This document shows, piece after piece, positions 1 to 7,288 of a stretch of 8,536 nt of DNA. The stretch comes from Acinetobacter sp. (GTDB taxonomy: Bacteria; Pseudomonadota; Gammaproteobacteria; Pseudomonadales; Moraxellaceae), in NCBI GenBank assembly GCA_030152275.1, contig JASLHF010000214.1, positions 1 through 8,536 on the forward strand, written 5' to 3'. The notes below the pieces were generated by a model that had not been told where the DNA came from, made no database searches, and was given only the letters and a program-made list of their open reading frames with translations. Position 1 is the stretch's first letter, and every line of letters starts with the position of its first letter. The translations under genes and the position numbers were made by a program.

Positions 1-34
1 TTAATTATTTCTATTGTCAAAAGAGTGCGTGAAA

Positions 35-1285
35 ATGGATCCGATTGACCTGCTCTTTTTATTTGGCTTTATCGGCATTTGGATTCCTCAGGCCTTTTGG
101 GCGTGGCTGAGCTATTCGGCTTGGCAGTATTCCAAAAAAGCCGCGGAGGAATTAAAGAATCTGCCGGTTCCAGAACACTGGCCGATGCTGAGTGTGCTGA
201 TTCCTGCCTACAATGAGGAAGTGGTCATTGAGGATACCTTGCATGCCATGGCGCAGCAGGATTATCCGGCAGAATCGTATGAAGTTTTGCTGATTAATGA
301 CGGTTCTAAAGACAATACGCTGGAAATTGCCGAGCGTTTAGCGGCGCAGTACAGCTGCATTAAAATTGTCAATGTGCCCAAAGGCATGGGCGGTAAAGGC
401 AAATCACGCACACTGAATAATGGCTTGCCGCATGCCAAAGGCGAATTGATCGTTGTATATGATGCCGACAGCACGCCCGAACCCAACTGTGTACGGCTGC
501 TGGCGCAAACCTTGATTGCCGATCCGAAATTGGTTGCCGTAAACGGCAAAGTGCGCACCCGCAACTGGCGCGACAGTATTTTGACCCGTTTTATTGCCAT
601 TGAGTTTATCTTTTTCCAATGGATTTTTCAGGGCGGACGCTGGAACAAATTTGAGCTGTCGACCCTGATGGGCACCAACTATGTGATTTGGCGCAACGCC
701 TTAGAAACACTGGGCGGTTTTGATGAAAAATCGCTGGTCGATGATACGGAAATGAGTTTCCGGATTTTCCTTGGCAAAAAGCGCATTAAATGGGTGCCTT
801 ATGCCATAGGCTGGCAGCAAGACCCGCCGTCTTTAGAGGTGTTTATTAAACAGCGTTCTCGCTGGACGCAAGGCAATTTTTACGTCACCAATAAATATCT
901 GCCGATTGCGCTGCAGCATCCGTTTCCCATCGGTGTGGAAATTTCCAACAATATTATGTGCTATGTGATGTTTGTGCCGGCACTGTTTTGGAGCCACACA
1001 GCGCTAGTGCTGGGTCTGCTCGGCATCGCCAATGTCACCATTCCCGGCCCATTTACTGCACTCTGGGGGCTGTCTTTCTGCCTGTATGTTGCACAAATGT
1101 GGTTTACCTTATCTTTGGAAAAGGTCAAACCTGAACTGTACTTTTTTTCAGTCCTGGCTTATTTCACTTATTCACAGATTTTCTTAATCATTGTGTTTAA
1201 AGCGGCTTATGACATGCTCAAAAGCAAGCTTAAAGGTGAAGGCATTCAATGGTATAAAACTGAACGAAGCAAAGAGAAAAAATAA
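35..1285 (+). CDS. Processive family 2 glycosyltransferase (exopolysaccharide synthase catalytic subunit)
   Basis: Probable inner-membrane beta-glycosyltransferase that polymerises a nucleotide-sugar into a secreted polysaccharide. Numbering from ATG 35 (416 aa), it has an N-terminal membrane segment (about 4-28), a GT-A domain opening with IPAYNEE (56-62) and NDGSKDNT, the metal-binding DAD (143-145), the acidic motif DDTE (236-239) for the catalytic base, and QRSRW (273-277), the QxxRW signature of processive synthases. Three further membrane segments follow (about 306-333, 339-361, 368-391). Size and layout resemble PgaC- or BcsA-core enzymes. The protein ends about 25 residues after the last membrane segment, so it has no PilZ or MshEN domain. 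An in-frame TTG at 14 is possible, but ATG 35 is preferred because AAGAG (21-25) lies 9 nt upstream. A TAA at 2-4 closes the frame, so the start is inside the window. The stop overlaps the next start by 1 nt. Family is certain; the sugar donor is inferred from the nearby epimerase. Confidence 0.9.
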   Translation: MDPIDLLFLFGFIGIWIPQAFWAWLSYSAWQYSKKAAEELKNLPVPEHWPMLSVLIPAYNEEVVIEDTLHAMAQQDYPAESYEVLLINDGSKDNTLEIAERLAAQYSCIKIVNVPKGMGGKGKSRTLNNGLPHAKGELIVVYDADSTPEPNCVRLLAQTLIADPKLVAVNGKVRTRNWRDSILTRFIAIEFIFFQWIFQGGRWNKFELSTLMGTNYVIWRNALETLGGFDEKSLVDDTEMSFRIFLGKKRIKWVPYAIGWQQDPPSLEVFIKQRSRWTQGNFYVTNKYLPIALQHPFPIGVEISNNIMCYVMFVPALFWSHTALVLGLLGIANVTIPGPFTALWGLSFCLYVAQMWFTLSLEKVKPELYFFSVLAYFTYSQIFLIIVFKAAYDMLKSKLKGEGIQWYKTERSKEKK

Positions 1286-3093
1286 TGAAACCTTTAAATT
1301 TTACGCCTCTCTTCTCCTCTCTCCTTGCTTTCAGCTTGCTGGCAGCACAGCCTGCAATGGCCGCTGAATGGCTTTTCTCTGACAGCCTGAGCAAAAACCG
1401 GCAAGCGCCGATTAGCCAATATTATTATGTGGCTAAAGGTGAAAGCTGGAGCAATGTGTCCTATAGCGCAAGTTATAACACGGACAAAAATGTGTATTTG
1501 GTGGTCAATTATGACGACAAGCCGATTTACCGCGCAGCTTTGTCAAATGCCGGAACGCTGAACTTTAATCTTCCGGCCAGCAGCAGCGGCTTTCACCGCC
1601 TCGATTTTATTGTGCAGCCAAATGAGTCTGTCAACAGCAGCAATTTATGCTTAGAAGAGCCATTGCAGTCTACAGCCTTTGAACAGGCCAAACTGAGCTA
1701 TCAGCCAGTCCGTTCAGCCTTATTGCTCAGTGACTTACCTGATGCTTTATACAACCCAAAACAAAACAGCACTGTGCCGCTTAAAGCTGCCGTGCTGTAC
1801 AGCAGTCAAAATATTCAGGCAAGCAGCGCAGTGGCTCGCCTGCTCAGCAGCTGGGAACAGTCACGCCAAATTCAATGGGTGAGCGGGCAAGAATCAGCAA
1901 ACGCCCCTGTCGATTTTAAATTGATTCTGCAGCAGAACAGCCAACTAAAAATCCCAACTTTGAGTCTAAGCGTGCAGAACAATGCGCCAGCGCTGACCAT
2001 TCAATACGGCACGGATAAACAGCTGGAAAATGCAGTCAATGCTTTATTAAATAGTGATTATTTAACTCAGCTGCAGGCGGCTTCTGCGGCATTGCCGGAC
2101 AATATCAGCAGCCCGCGCTGGGCCGTCAACAAACGCTTTAACAATCTTGCAGATTTAGGCGTACAAGACTTTAGGTTAAGCCAGTCAAAACAGGAATTTA
2201 ACTTAAACTTCCCTGCTGTTTGGCAGCCAACCGATATTCTGCAAGGACAGATTGCGCTGCGTTCGCAAAGCGGCCTGCTGGAGGGTTCAGCCATTACCGC
2301 ATGGATTAATGATGCGCTGGCCGGCAGCATGAAATTGGCCGATTTAGAATCTGACCCGGTAGACCGCCAATTCAACATTTTCAGCGCTGAAATTGGCGCT
2401 GCGCCGCATTTTAATTTGTCTATTGAAAATACTGTATTAGCCAATTCAAAATGTCTGCCGAATGTGCAGGGTGCCGTTTGGGTTAATGCTGAAAAATCTA
2501 AGCTGAGTTTGCCTTACAAGTTAAAGCAAGGCGTGATCAGCCTGTCAGCTGTACTTTCAACACATCCGGTTATTGCAGTCAATGACCATCCTTCCAGCAG
2601 CAGCATGGCAGCCACAGCAATGCAAACAGCCAAAAAAATGCTGCTGACTGAAGCGCCTGTACCGCTCAATTTGACCCGCTTTGATCCAGCGCACCCGCAA
2701 AGTATTAATATCCGCGTTAATCCGGATATTTACCGCCAGCAAGTGCAAATGCATTTAGATACACTGTATGAGCCGACAGCAGCGCACGGTTTCTTTGCCG
2801 TTTATCAAAATGACCGCTTTAACCTGATTACAGATGATGCCGTTGGCGCAGAAACCTTCAACCGTTTATGGCCTAAAATTCAAGATCAGATTCCAAATAA
2901 TGCCGCCAAAATTTTTGTATCTGCCGAAGGTAATGTCTATGTGCTGAAAAAGATTGCGCTGCAGCCAAAAAGCGAGCCGATCATTGAACAGTCCAACACC
3001 TTTGTTGGAATCGTGGTAGTATCCGCTTTAATCGTGCTGTTTGTTCTGCTCTGGTTATGGCGAAAACGCAAAAATGAAAATAAAACCGAATGA
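1285..3093 (+). CDS. BcsB-like periplasmic membrane-anchored polysaccharide synthase subunit
   Basis: Likely periplasmic partner of the upstream glycosyltransferase, guiding the nascent chain as BcsB does for BcsA. It is 602 aa with a signal peptide (cleavage probably after AMA at 24-26), a long periplasmic region and a C-terminal anchor (about 573-592) followed by RKRK, the topology of BcsB. BcsB-type features include the block around CLEEP (122-126) and SDLP (149-152), the stretch FNNLADLGV (285-293), and a beta-sandwich-like segment with AWINDALAGS (339-348) that recalls the carbohydrate-binding-like repeats of BcsB. It is shorter than typical BcsB proteins (about 750-800 aa). BcsB does not itself bind c-di-GMP, so the common product name overstates its role. 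Translation is probably coupled: ATG overlaps the previous TAA as TAATG, with AAAGAG 8 nt upstream. Assignment rests on recognised motif style and topology, not on an alignment. Confidence 0.8.
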   Translation: MKPLNFTPLFSSLLAFSLLAAQPAMAAEWLFSDSLSKNRQAPISQYYYVAKGESWSNVSYSASYNTDKNVYLVVNYDDKPIYRAALSNAGTLNFNLPASSSGFHRLDFIVQPNESVNSSNLCLEEPLQSTAFEQAKLSYQPVRSALLLSDLPDALYNPKQNSTVPLKAAVLYSSQNIQASSAVARLLSSWEQSRQIQWVSGQESANAPVDFKLILQQNSQLKIPTLSLSVQNNAPALTIQYGTDKQLENAVNALLNSDYLTQLQAASAALPDNISSPRWAVNKRFNNLADLGVQDFRLSQSKQEFNLNFPAVWQPTDILQGQIALRSQSGLLEGSAITAWINDALAGSMKLADLESDPVDRQFNIFSAEIGAAPHFNLSIENTVLANSKCLPNVQGAVWVNAEKSKLSLPYKLKQGVISLSAVLSTHPVIAVNDHPSSSSMAATAMQTAKKMLLTEAPVPLNLTRFDPAHPQSINIRVNPDIYRQQVQMHLDTLYEPTAAHGFFAVYQNDRFNLITDDAVGAETFNRLWPKIQDQIPNNAAKIFVSAEGNVYVLKKIALQPKSEPIIEQSNTFVGIVVVSALIVLFVLLWLWRKRKNENKTE

Positions 3094-3979
3094 CCGTCCA
3101 AAGCGATCTAAATTTAAAATCTTCATCATTATTGGCGCAATCTGCTGCTTATTGATGGTGAGCATTATCGGAGCTGCGTCACGGACGCAGCCCCCCGCTC
3201 AAGTTGCCGGCATCTTTTGGCAGCCTGATGCACAAACATCCCCTAGCGGTCATTGGAACCTGCTGGGGGTTTCTATTTTTGTACCCCAATTTGGCATTGC
3301 AGACGGTAAATCTTGGCTCCCCCGTTCGGACCGCAGCGCAAAATGGGACAGTCAGCCAGACTGGGACAAAGTCCAGCGCCAGCCATGGGCCAAGCACATG
3401 ATTATTGGCTTATCCGGCGAATACAATGAGCTGAATGCCCGCGCGCATGTACAGGAACATGGCCAAGCCTCACTGCAGCTGATTCACAGTCTGGCTTTAA
3501 AACGGCCGCCGCAAGCTTATTATTTCCCGATTGAAGCCGATCCTACTTGGCTGCGGGTGAATGAATTGGGCAAAGTCCTAAAAACCCTGCCTGCGCCGCT
3601 CTGGGTCAGCATATACAGCGGTGAAACCATACCTGAACATTATGACAACTGGCTGGGCAGCTGGCTGCCAGACAATACCAATGTGTTTTTTCAAGATGGT
3701 GTCGGTACCGGTGTGCGCAGCCCTGCGCAAGCGCTGAAAATTGCCGAACAGCTGCAGCAGCGTTTTGGCAAAAAACGAATTGTGCTGGTACTAGAAGCCT
3801 TCCGTCCTGCGAAAAACGGCGGTTTCCGCGCGGCCTATCCGTGGGAAATCATTCAGCAGCTAAAAGCCTATGAAAACCAAACTGTATTTATTTTTGATGG
3901 CCCGCATTATCTCAGCCGCCCGACTGTTTATGCGGTCGCACTCTGGCAAAAAATGGCTTATTTGAAGGCAAAATCTTAA
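3074..3979 (+). CDS. Signal-anchored periplasmic protein with glycoside-hydrolase-like (TIM-barrel type) character
   Basis: Function not established. The 301-aa product has a basic N-terminus (KRSKFK), one membrane segment (about 15-35) and then a soluble domain, presumably periplasmic. Alternating hydrophobic strands ending in acidic or aromatic residues suggest a (beta/alpha)8 barrel: GIFWQPD (46-52), IFVPQFG (68-74), IIGLSGEYNE (110-119), YYFPIEADPTW (149-159), WVSIYSGE (177-184), VFFQDGVG (204-211), VLVLEAFRP (237-245) and VFIFDGPHY (271-279). This resembles DUF4434-type hydrolase-like proteins; E116, E154, E184, D208, E241 and D275 are candidate active-site acids. As last gene of the operon it may trim or release the polymer, a role comparable to the hydrolase domain of PgaB or to YbcH beside nfrA in E. 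coli (inference). ATG 3074 is chosen over an in-frame TTG at 3041, which would lie inside codons for the preceding membrane anchor. It overlaps that gene by 20 nt and lacks a strong ribosome site, suggesting coupling. Confidence 0.72.
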   Translation: MKIKPNDRPKRSKFKIFIIIGAICCLLMVSIIGAASRTQPPAQVAGIFWQPDAQTSPSGHWNLLGVSIFVPQFGIADGKSWLPRSDRSAKWDSQPDWDKVQRQPWAKHMIIGLSGEYNELNARAHVQEHGQASLQLIHSLALKRPPQAYYFPIEADPTWLRVNELGKVLKTLPAPLWVSIYSGETIPEHYDNWLGSWLPDNTNVFFQDGVGTGVRSPAQALKIAEQLQQRFGKKRIVLVLEAFRPAKNGGFRAAYPWEIIQQLKAYENQTVFIFDGPHYLSRPTVYAVALWQKMAYLKAKS

Positions 3980-4010
3980 ATCTCTAAGCCACAGATTTGC
4001 CAAAGCATAT

Positions 4011-4048
4011 AACGAAAAAAAATCAGCCGAGGCTGATTTTTTTTCGTT
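4011..4048. terminator. Bidirectional Rho-independent terminator
   Basis: A perfect 18-bp inverted repeat: the left arm 4011-4028 (AACG, A8, TCAGCC) pairs with 4031-4048 (GGCTGA, T8, CGTT) around GA; in RNA the loop would be CGAG. The core AATCAGCC/GGCTGATT is flanked by an A8 tract on one side and a T8 tract on the other, so a U-run follows the hairpin in both directions. It lies 31 nt after the stop of the + strand operon and 189 nt beyond the stop of the convergent wecB operon. Confidence 0.92.
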
Positions 4049-4189
4049 TAAAACAAAGATTGCGGCATCGATAATATGCAGTGTGCAGATTCGACAACCA
4101 GATTTTGGAGAGCGGATCATATTGCTTTGACGAAGCTGAAATTGAGTCTTGAATTAAACTTAATCCACTTAATTCCAGTTAGATCAAAA

Positions 4190-4213
4190 TGCAGCCCGAT
4201 GCTGAATGCTGCA
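4190..4213 (-). terminator. Weak candidate terminator closer to the wecB stop
   Basis: TGCAGC (4190-4195) and GCTGCA (4208-4213) can form a 6-bp stem with a 12-nt loop. Read on the - strand the hairpin is followed by TTTTGATC. The stem is short and the U-run only four bases, so this is at best a partial or backup signal 25 nt after the wecB stop. The stronger signal is at 4011-4048. Confidence 0.25.
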
Positions 4214-4237
4214 CAAACCGCAATCCATTAGCACAAC

Positions 4238-5380
4238 TTATTGACTGGCATCTTGATAGATTTGCTCTAAAATCCGCTCTGCTGCGTGACCATCACCAAA
4301 CGGGTTTTCCACCTGCGCCATAGCGGCATAATGCACTGGATCGTTCAGCAATTTTTCCGCCTGTTGGATAATCAAGGCTTGATCTGTCCCCACCAATACA
4401 CCGCCGCCGACTTCAACCACTTCAGGACGTTCGGTCGTGGTACGCAAAATCAACACAGGCTTATTAAACGATGGGCCTTCTTCCTGCAAACCGCCGGAAT
4501 CGGTCATCAGAAAATACGCGCGTTTCATCATATTGAGTAAATTTGGATAATCTAACGGCGGCAATAAATGCACTTGCGCATGCCCATCAAAATGCTGATG
4601 CACCACTTGATGCACTGCCGGATTTAAATGCACAGGCCAAACCACGTGCAGCTCTGGATATTTGGCAGTCAAATGCGCAATCGAAGCACAAATATTTTCA
4701 ATGCCTTCACCAAAATTTTCCCGACGGTGCGCGGTGACCAGCACAATTTTTTCCTCAGCGCTGAAATTCAGGCCGAGTTCTTGCAGCAGGCGCTGACCTT
4801 CCGCTTCACTTAACTGCGCTTTGGCTAAACGCACCGCATCCACCACGGTATTGCCGGTGACATGAATATGCGCAGGCAGAATCGCTTCATTTAATAAATT
4901 CTGCTGTGACTGTGCTGTCGGCGCAAAATGCCAGCGCGCAATGCGCGAAACCAGCTGGCGGTTGCCTTCTTCCGGAAATGGATGATCCAAATCATAAGAA
5001 CGCAAACCCGCTTCCACATGCGCCACTGGAATTTTTAAAGAAAACGCCGTTAAACCCGCTGCCAGCACAGTAGTGGTATCGCCCTGCACAATTATCGCAT
5101 CGCGTTTTACCCCGTCGGCAAACACCGTTTCCAGCTGTTCCAAACCATGCTTTAGCAGCTGGTTTAAACTTTGCCCTGCAGACATCATTTTCAAGCGCTG
5201 ATCGATATCAATTTTAAAAAATTCAATTGCATCACGCACCAGTTCATCATGCTGTCCGGTAAATACCACTTCAACATCAAAGCGGGGATCTTGACGCGCC
5301 AGTAAAATAATCGGCGCGACTTTGATCAGCTCTGGACGCGTCCCAAAAACAATCGACAGCTTCAGCTTTTTGTCTGACAT
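4238..5380 (-). CDS. wecB: Non-hydrolysing UDP-N-acetylglucosamine 2-epimerase
   Basis: Cytosolic enzyme interconverting UDP-GlcNAc and UDP-ManNAc, the donor or precursor for ManNAc-containing glycans. The 380-aa length is normal for the family. Visible motifs in order are FGTRPE (12-17) with K20, TGQH (41-44), QGDTTT (99-104; D101), HVEAGLRS (121-128; E123), PFPEE (134-138) followed by N140 and R141, TAHRREN (216-222; H218), DSGG (294-297), RTTTERPE (313-320) and NPFGDG (359-364). These match the acidic catalytic residues and UDP-binding residues of E. coli WecB. It is second in a - strand operon: its ATG lies 2 nt after the stop of the TPR/barrel gene, with AAGGA (5389-5393, - strand) 8 nt upstream inside that gene. 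No ManNAc dehydrogenase (wecC) or other ECA or capsule gene is in the window, so this copy seems dedicated to the adjacent polysaccharide system. The E. coli orthologue is also called nfrC because phage N4 needs it. Confidence 0.96.
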   Translation of the reverse strand: MSDKKLKLSIVFGTRPELIKVAPIILLARQDPRFDVEVVFTGQHDELVRDAIEFFKIDIDQRLKMMSAGQSLNQLLKHGLEQLETVFADGVKRDAIIVQGDTTTVLAAGLTAFSLKIPVAHVEAGLRSYDLDHPFPEEGNRQLVSRIARWHFAPTAQSQQNLLNEAILPAHIHVTGNTVVDAVRLAKAQLSEAEGQRLLQELGLNFSAEEKIVLVTAHRRENFGEGIENICASIAHLTAKYPELHVVWPVHLNPAVHQVVHQHFDGHAQVHLLPPLDYPNLLNMMKRAYFLMTDSGGLQEEGPSFNKPVLILRTTTERPEVVEVGGGVLVGTDQALIIQQAEKLLNDPVHYAAMAQVENPFGDGHAAERILEQIYQDASQ

Positions 5381-5382
5381 GC

Positions 5383-6597
5383 TTAAAATCCTTGATAAAA
5401 AGTGAGTTCAACGCGGGTATTGCTATAAGTATCTTTGGCGCCAGCTGGAACAGAGGCATCATATTTGCCATACAGCTGTTCCACCCGCAAAGTTAAAGGC
5501 AGCTTCGCAAATGGCTTCCAAGCTACTCCAGGCCCAGCTTCCGCCAAGTTGTTGTAATACTGATGCACTGTGTCATTTACGCTATGCACTTTGCCGTACA
5601 GCTGCACCCGGTTGTTTGCAAATGCTAAGCCGCCGCGCAGGCGTAAATCAGCCAAGACGGCATAGTCTTCACGTGAATAGCTGGCGATATTGCCATAGGC
5701 ATCGGCATACCAATTTGGACAGGCGGCCTTTTCACAAAACGCTGGCTGTTTCCATTCATCATAGCCGGTTAAACCCGCCACAATACTTTCACGGAAACGG
5801 TCACGGCCGCGATCTAGTAAATCATAGCTGCCGCCGACTTCTGCATAAGCCCGAACGGGTACGCTTAGCCAAGGCTGATAACTGACTCCTAATCCGAGAA
5901 TTGCGGCATTATCATCATAAATCAGTGCATTACTGCCTAAAACCTCAGGATTGGTATTGCCCTTAGAACGGGTGTCTTTGTTCACGCTGGCAAAACCGTA
6001 CACCTGCCCTTGCTGACCTTCACCAAAATAACGCCCAGCGCGGACTTTTAAAGGAAACAGGCCTAAATCAAAACGCCCTTCATAAGATGGCGAAAAATAA
6101 ATATCCGCAAAATTTCGGCTGCCGTTGCTGCCCTGCAGATTTTTCACCGCCTGATCTGCTGTAGCCTTGGTTGCCGCATCTTTGGAGTCTTGCAAAGATT
6201 TGAAAATTTTCAATGCTTCATTATTGCGTCCCAAACCATTCAGCACATAAGCCTGCTGCAGCGCGAGCTGTTCATCTTCGGGCGCCAATGCACGCGCTTT
6301 AGCCAGACTGTCCAATGCACCTTCTGGTTTTTTTTGATTAATACGCAAATAGCTCAGGCTTTTCCACACCCGTAAATCATTTGGCGTTTGCAGGCTGATC
6401 TGCTCTAACAGCTTTTCTGCTTGAACTGGATCGTTTTTTTCCGCTTTGTAAAAACTTTCCCACAAATGATAGACTTGATCATTCGTTTGAACATTAGACT
6501 GTTCAACTGATTGAGCATGCGAAAACTGCATGGATGAAATGCCGATTACACCGCTTAGCAGCGCATAAAGCATTTTATTATTGGGAGGATAAATCAT
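5383..6597 (-). CDS. Outer-membrane TPR/beta-barrel protein, NfrA C-terminal-domain-like exporter
   Basis: Probable outer-membrane secretion channel for the locus polysaccharide. The 404-aa product has a signal peptide (about 1-28, cleavage after SHA), then about three TPR-like helical hairpins (roughly 42-67, 73-106, 107-140; for example RVWKSLSYLRINQKKPEGAL), then a beta-rich domain (about 160-404) ending in phenylalanine (ELTFYQGF), the usual outer-membrane barrel signature. SPSYEGRFDLGLFPLKVR (169-186), VNKDTRS (205-211), YDDNAAILGLG (227-237) and AEVGGSYDLLDR (252-263) recall the C-terminal domain of NfrA, the phage N4 receptor; PgaA has the same order of parts. It is much shorter than NfrA (about 990 aa) or PgaA (about 800 aa). 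Two cysteines (288, 293) could form a disulphide in a surface loop. ATG 6597 is chosen: GTGAG lies 9 nt upstream, while the in-frame ATG at codon 9 has no ribosome site and would shorten the signal peptide. It is first in an operon with wecB. Confidence 0.8.
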   Translation of the reverse strand: MIYPPNNKMLYALLSGVIGISSMQFSHAQSVEQSNVQTNDQVYHLWESFYKAEKNDPVQAEKLLEQISLQTPNDLRVWKSLSYLRINQKKPEGALDSLAKARALAPEDEQLALQQAYVLNGLGRNNEALKIFKSLQDSKDAATKATADQAVKNLQGSNGSRNFADIYFSPSYEGRFDLGLFPLKVRAGRYFGEGQQGQVYGFASVNKDTRSKGNTNPEVLGSNALIYDDNAAILGLGVSYQPWLSVPVRAYAEVGGSYDLLDRGRDRFRESIVAGLTGYDEWKQPAFCEKAACPNWYADAYGNIASYSREDYAVLADLRLRGGLAFANNRVQLYGKVHSVNDTVHQYYNNLAEAGPGVAWKPFAKLPLTLRVEQLYGKYDASVPAGAKDTYSNTRVELTFYQGF

Positions 6598-6683
6598 CGA
6601 TGTGCGCTCACTTTTTCTTCCAAATTCAGGAATATTTCACAGACCAGCATGCATTAATTTAAATAAGTGATAAATACTTCATT

Positions 6684-6713
6684 ATTTTAAACCGGTTAAG
6701 CCTGAATTCCCAA
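6684..6713 (-). promoter_or_regulatory. Candidate sigma70 promoter for the NfrA-like/wecB operon
   Basis: On the - strand TTGGGA (6708-6713, 4/6 to the -35 consensus) and TAAAAT (6684-6689, 5/6 to the -10 consensus) are separated by 18 bp. This would give a leader of about 80 nt before the ATG at 6597. The spacer carries the 8-bp palindrome AACCGGTT (6690-6697), a possible operator. Assigned by eye in A/T-rich DNA, where chance matches are common. Confidence 0.35.
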
Positions 6714-7179
6714 GCATATTATTTTGTTCAATTTAGCTTATTTTAAAAACATTTTCTTAAGTTAATCTTTAATTGAGCTGTTAAGGCCAATCCAGCAAAA
6801 TCAGCTTAAGCTAAATACTTCACAAACAGGCCCAATGTAAACATTGCTTTGCCGGAAAATGACAAATCAGAGAAAAAATGCAACCGACAGCAATCAACGC
6901 CAATAAAAAGATCCAGCAATTGACAAGTTCCCATTTTCAGGCCGGCCATCAACTCACTAGATATATTCAATAATGATGATATTTTAAAAGTTAAGCCTTC
7001 AGCCAAAAACTTCGCCATTTTTCTGTTTAGAAAGAACAGGTTATTATAGACTTTAATCAAACGAATAATGCGCAGCTGCCCTCTGCCTCCATGTCTGTAA
7101 ACTCTTTATGTTTAGCACCTTCATCAACGTCTTATCCCTACATCAAAGTTTCAGAGCAAAGCATAGAAAACCATATGAA

Positions 7180-7254
7180 ATAAGCCTATTCAAGTCCGCA
7201 GCATAAGCAATGCCTCCTTATCAGCATTTTAAATATTCGCCTATATAGGCTTAT
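7180..7254. repeat. Nested inverted repeats in the ygfA upstream region
   Basis: ATAAGCCTAT (7180-7189) and ATAGGCTTAT (7245-7254) are perfect 10-bp inverted copies 55 nt apart. The right copy overlaps a perfect 12-bp palindrome GCCTATATAGGC (7239-7250), so the two pairings are mutually exclusive. Inside the interval, GCAT/ATGC (7201-7204/7210-7213) and ATAAG/CTTAT (7203-7207/7217-7221) offer small local stems. This could be structured RNA or an operator. No function is assigned. Confidence 0.5.
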
Positions 7255-7263
7255 ATTCTGCGC

Positions 7264-7288
7264 GTGCCGAACAAGTCTGTACCGGCAC
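7264..7288. repeat. Hairpin-forming inverted repeat GTGCCG/CGGCAC
   Basis: GTGCCG (7264-7269) and CGGCAC (7283-7288) form a G/C-rich 6-bp stem with a 13-nt loop. No U-run follows on either strand, so it is not a typical terminator. It is adjacent to the repeats at 7180-7254 and may belong to the same structured element. Confidence 0.4.

Noticed and set aside
14..34. TTG start for the glycosyltransferase
   Set aside because: ATG 35 has AAGAG at a suitable distance and begins just before the first membrane helix; a GTG at 26 in the same stretch is also less likely.
3041..3073. Upstream TTG start for the hydrolase-like gene
   Set aside because: It would put 11 extra residues before the basic N-terminus, use a rare TTG codon and lack a ribosome site; ATG 3074 gives a normal signal-anchor start.
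5511..5885. 124-codon + strand open frame opposite the NfrA-like gene
   Set aside because: Cys, His and Arg-rich shadow frame fully inside a well-supported gene.
6585..6660. GGGAGG followed by ATG on the + strand near 6599
   Set aside because: It gives about 19 codons with no resemblance to a known peptide, and the G-rich stretch is the complement of codons 4-6 of the NfrA-like gene.
6878..6973. 31-codon + strand open frame with AGAG upstream
   Set aside because: Too short to support by eye, no recognisable motif, and antisense to another unsupported frame.
7184..7223. Strong AAGGAGG followed at 8 nt by ATG on the - strand
   Set aside because: The frame is only Met-Leu-Arg-Thr before a stop, with no gene following; a chance match or relic is more likely than a leader peptide.
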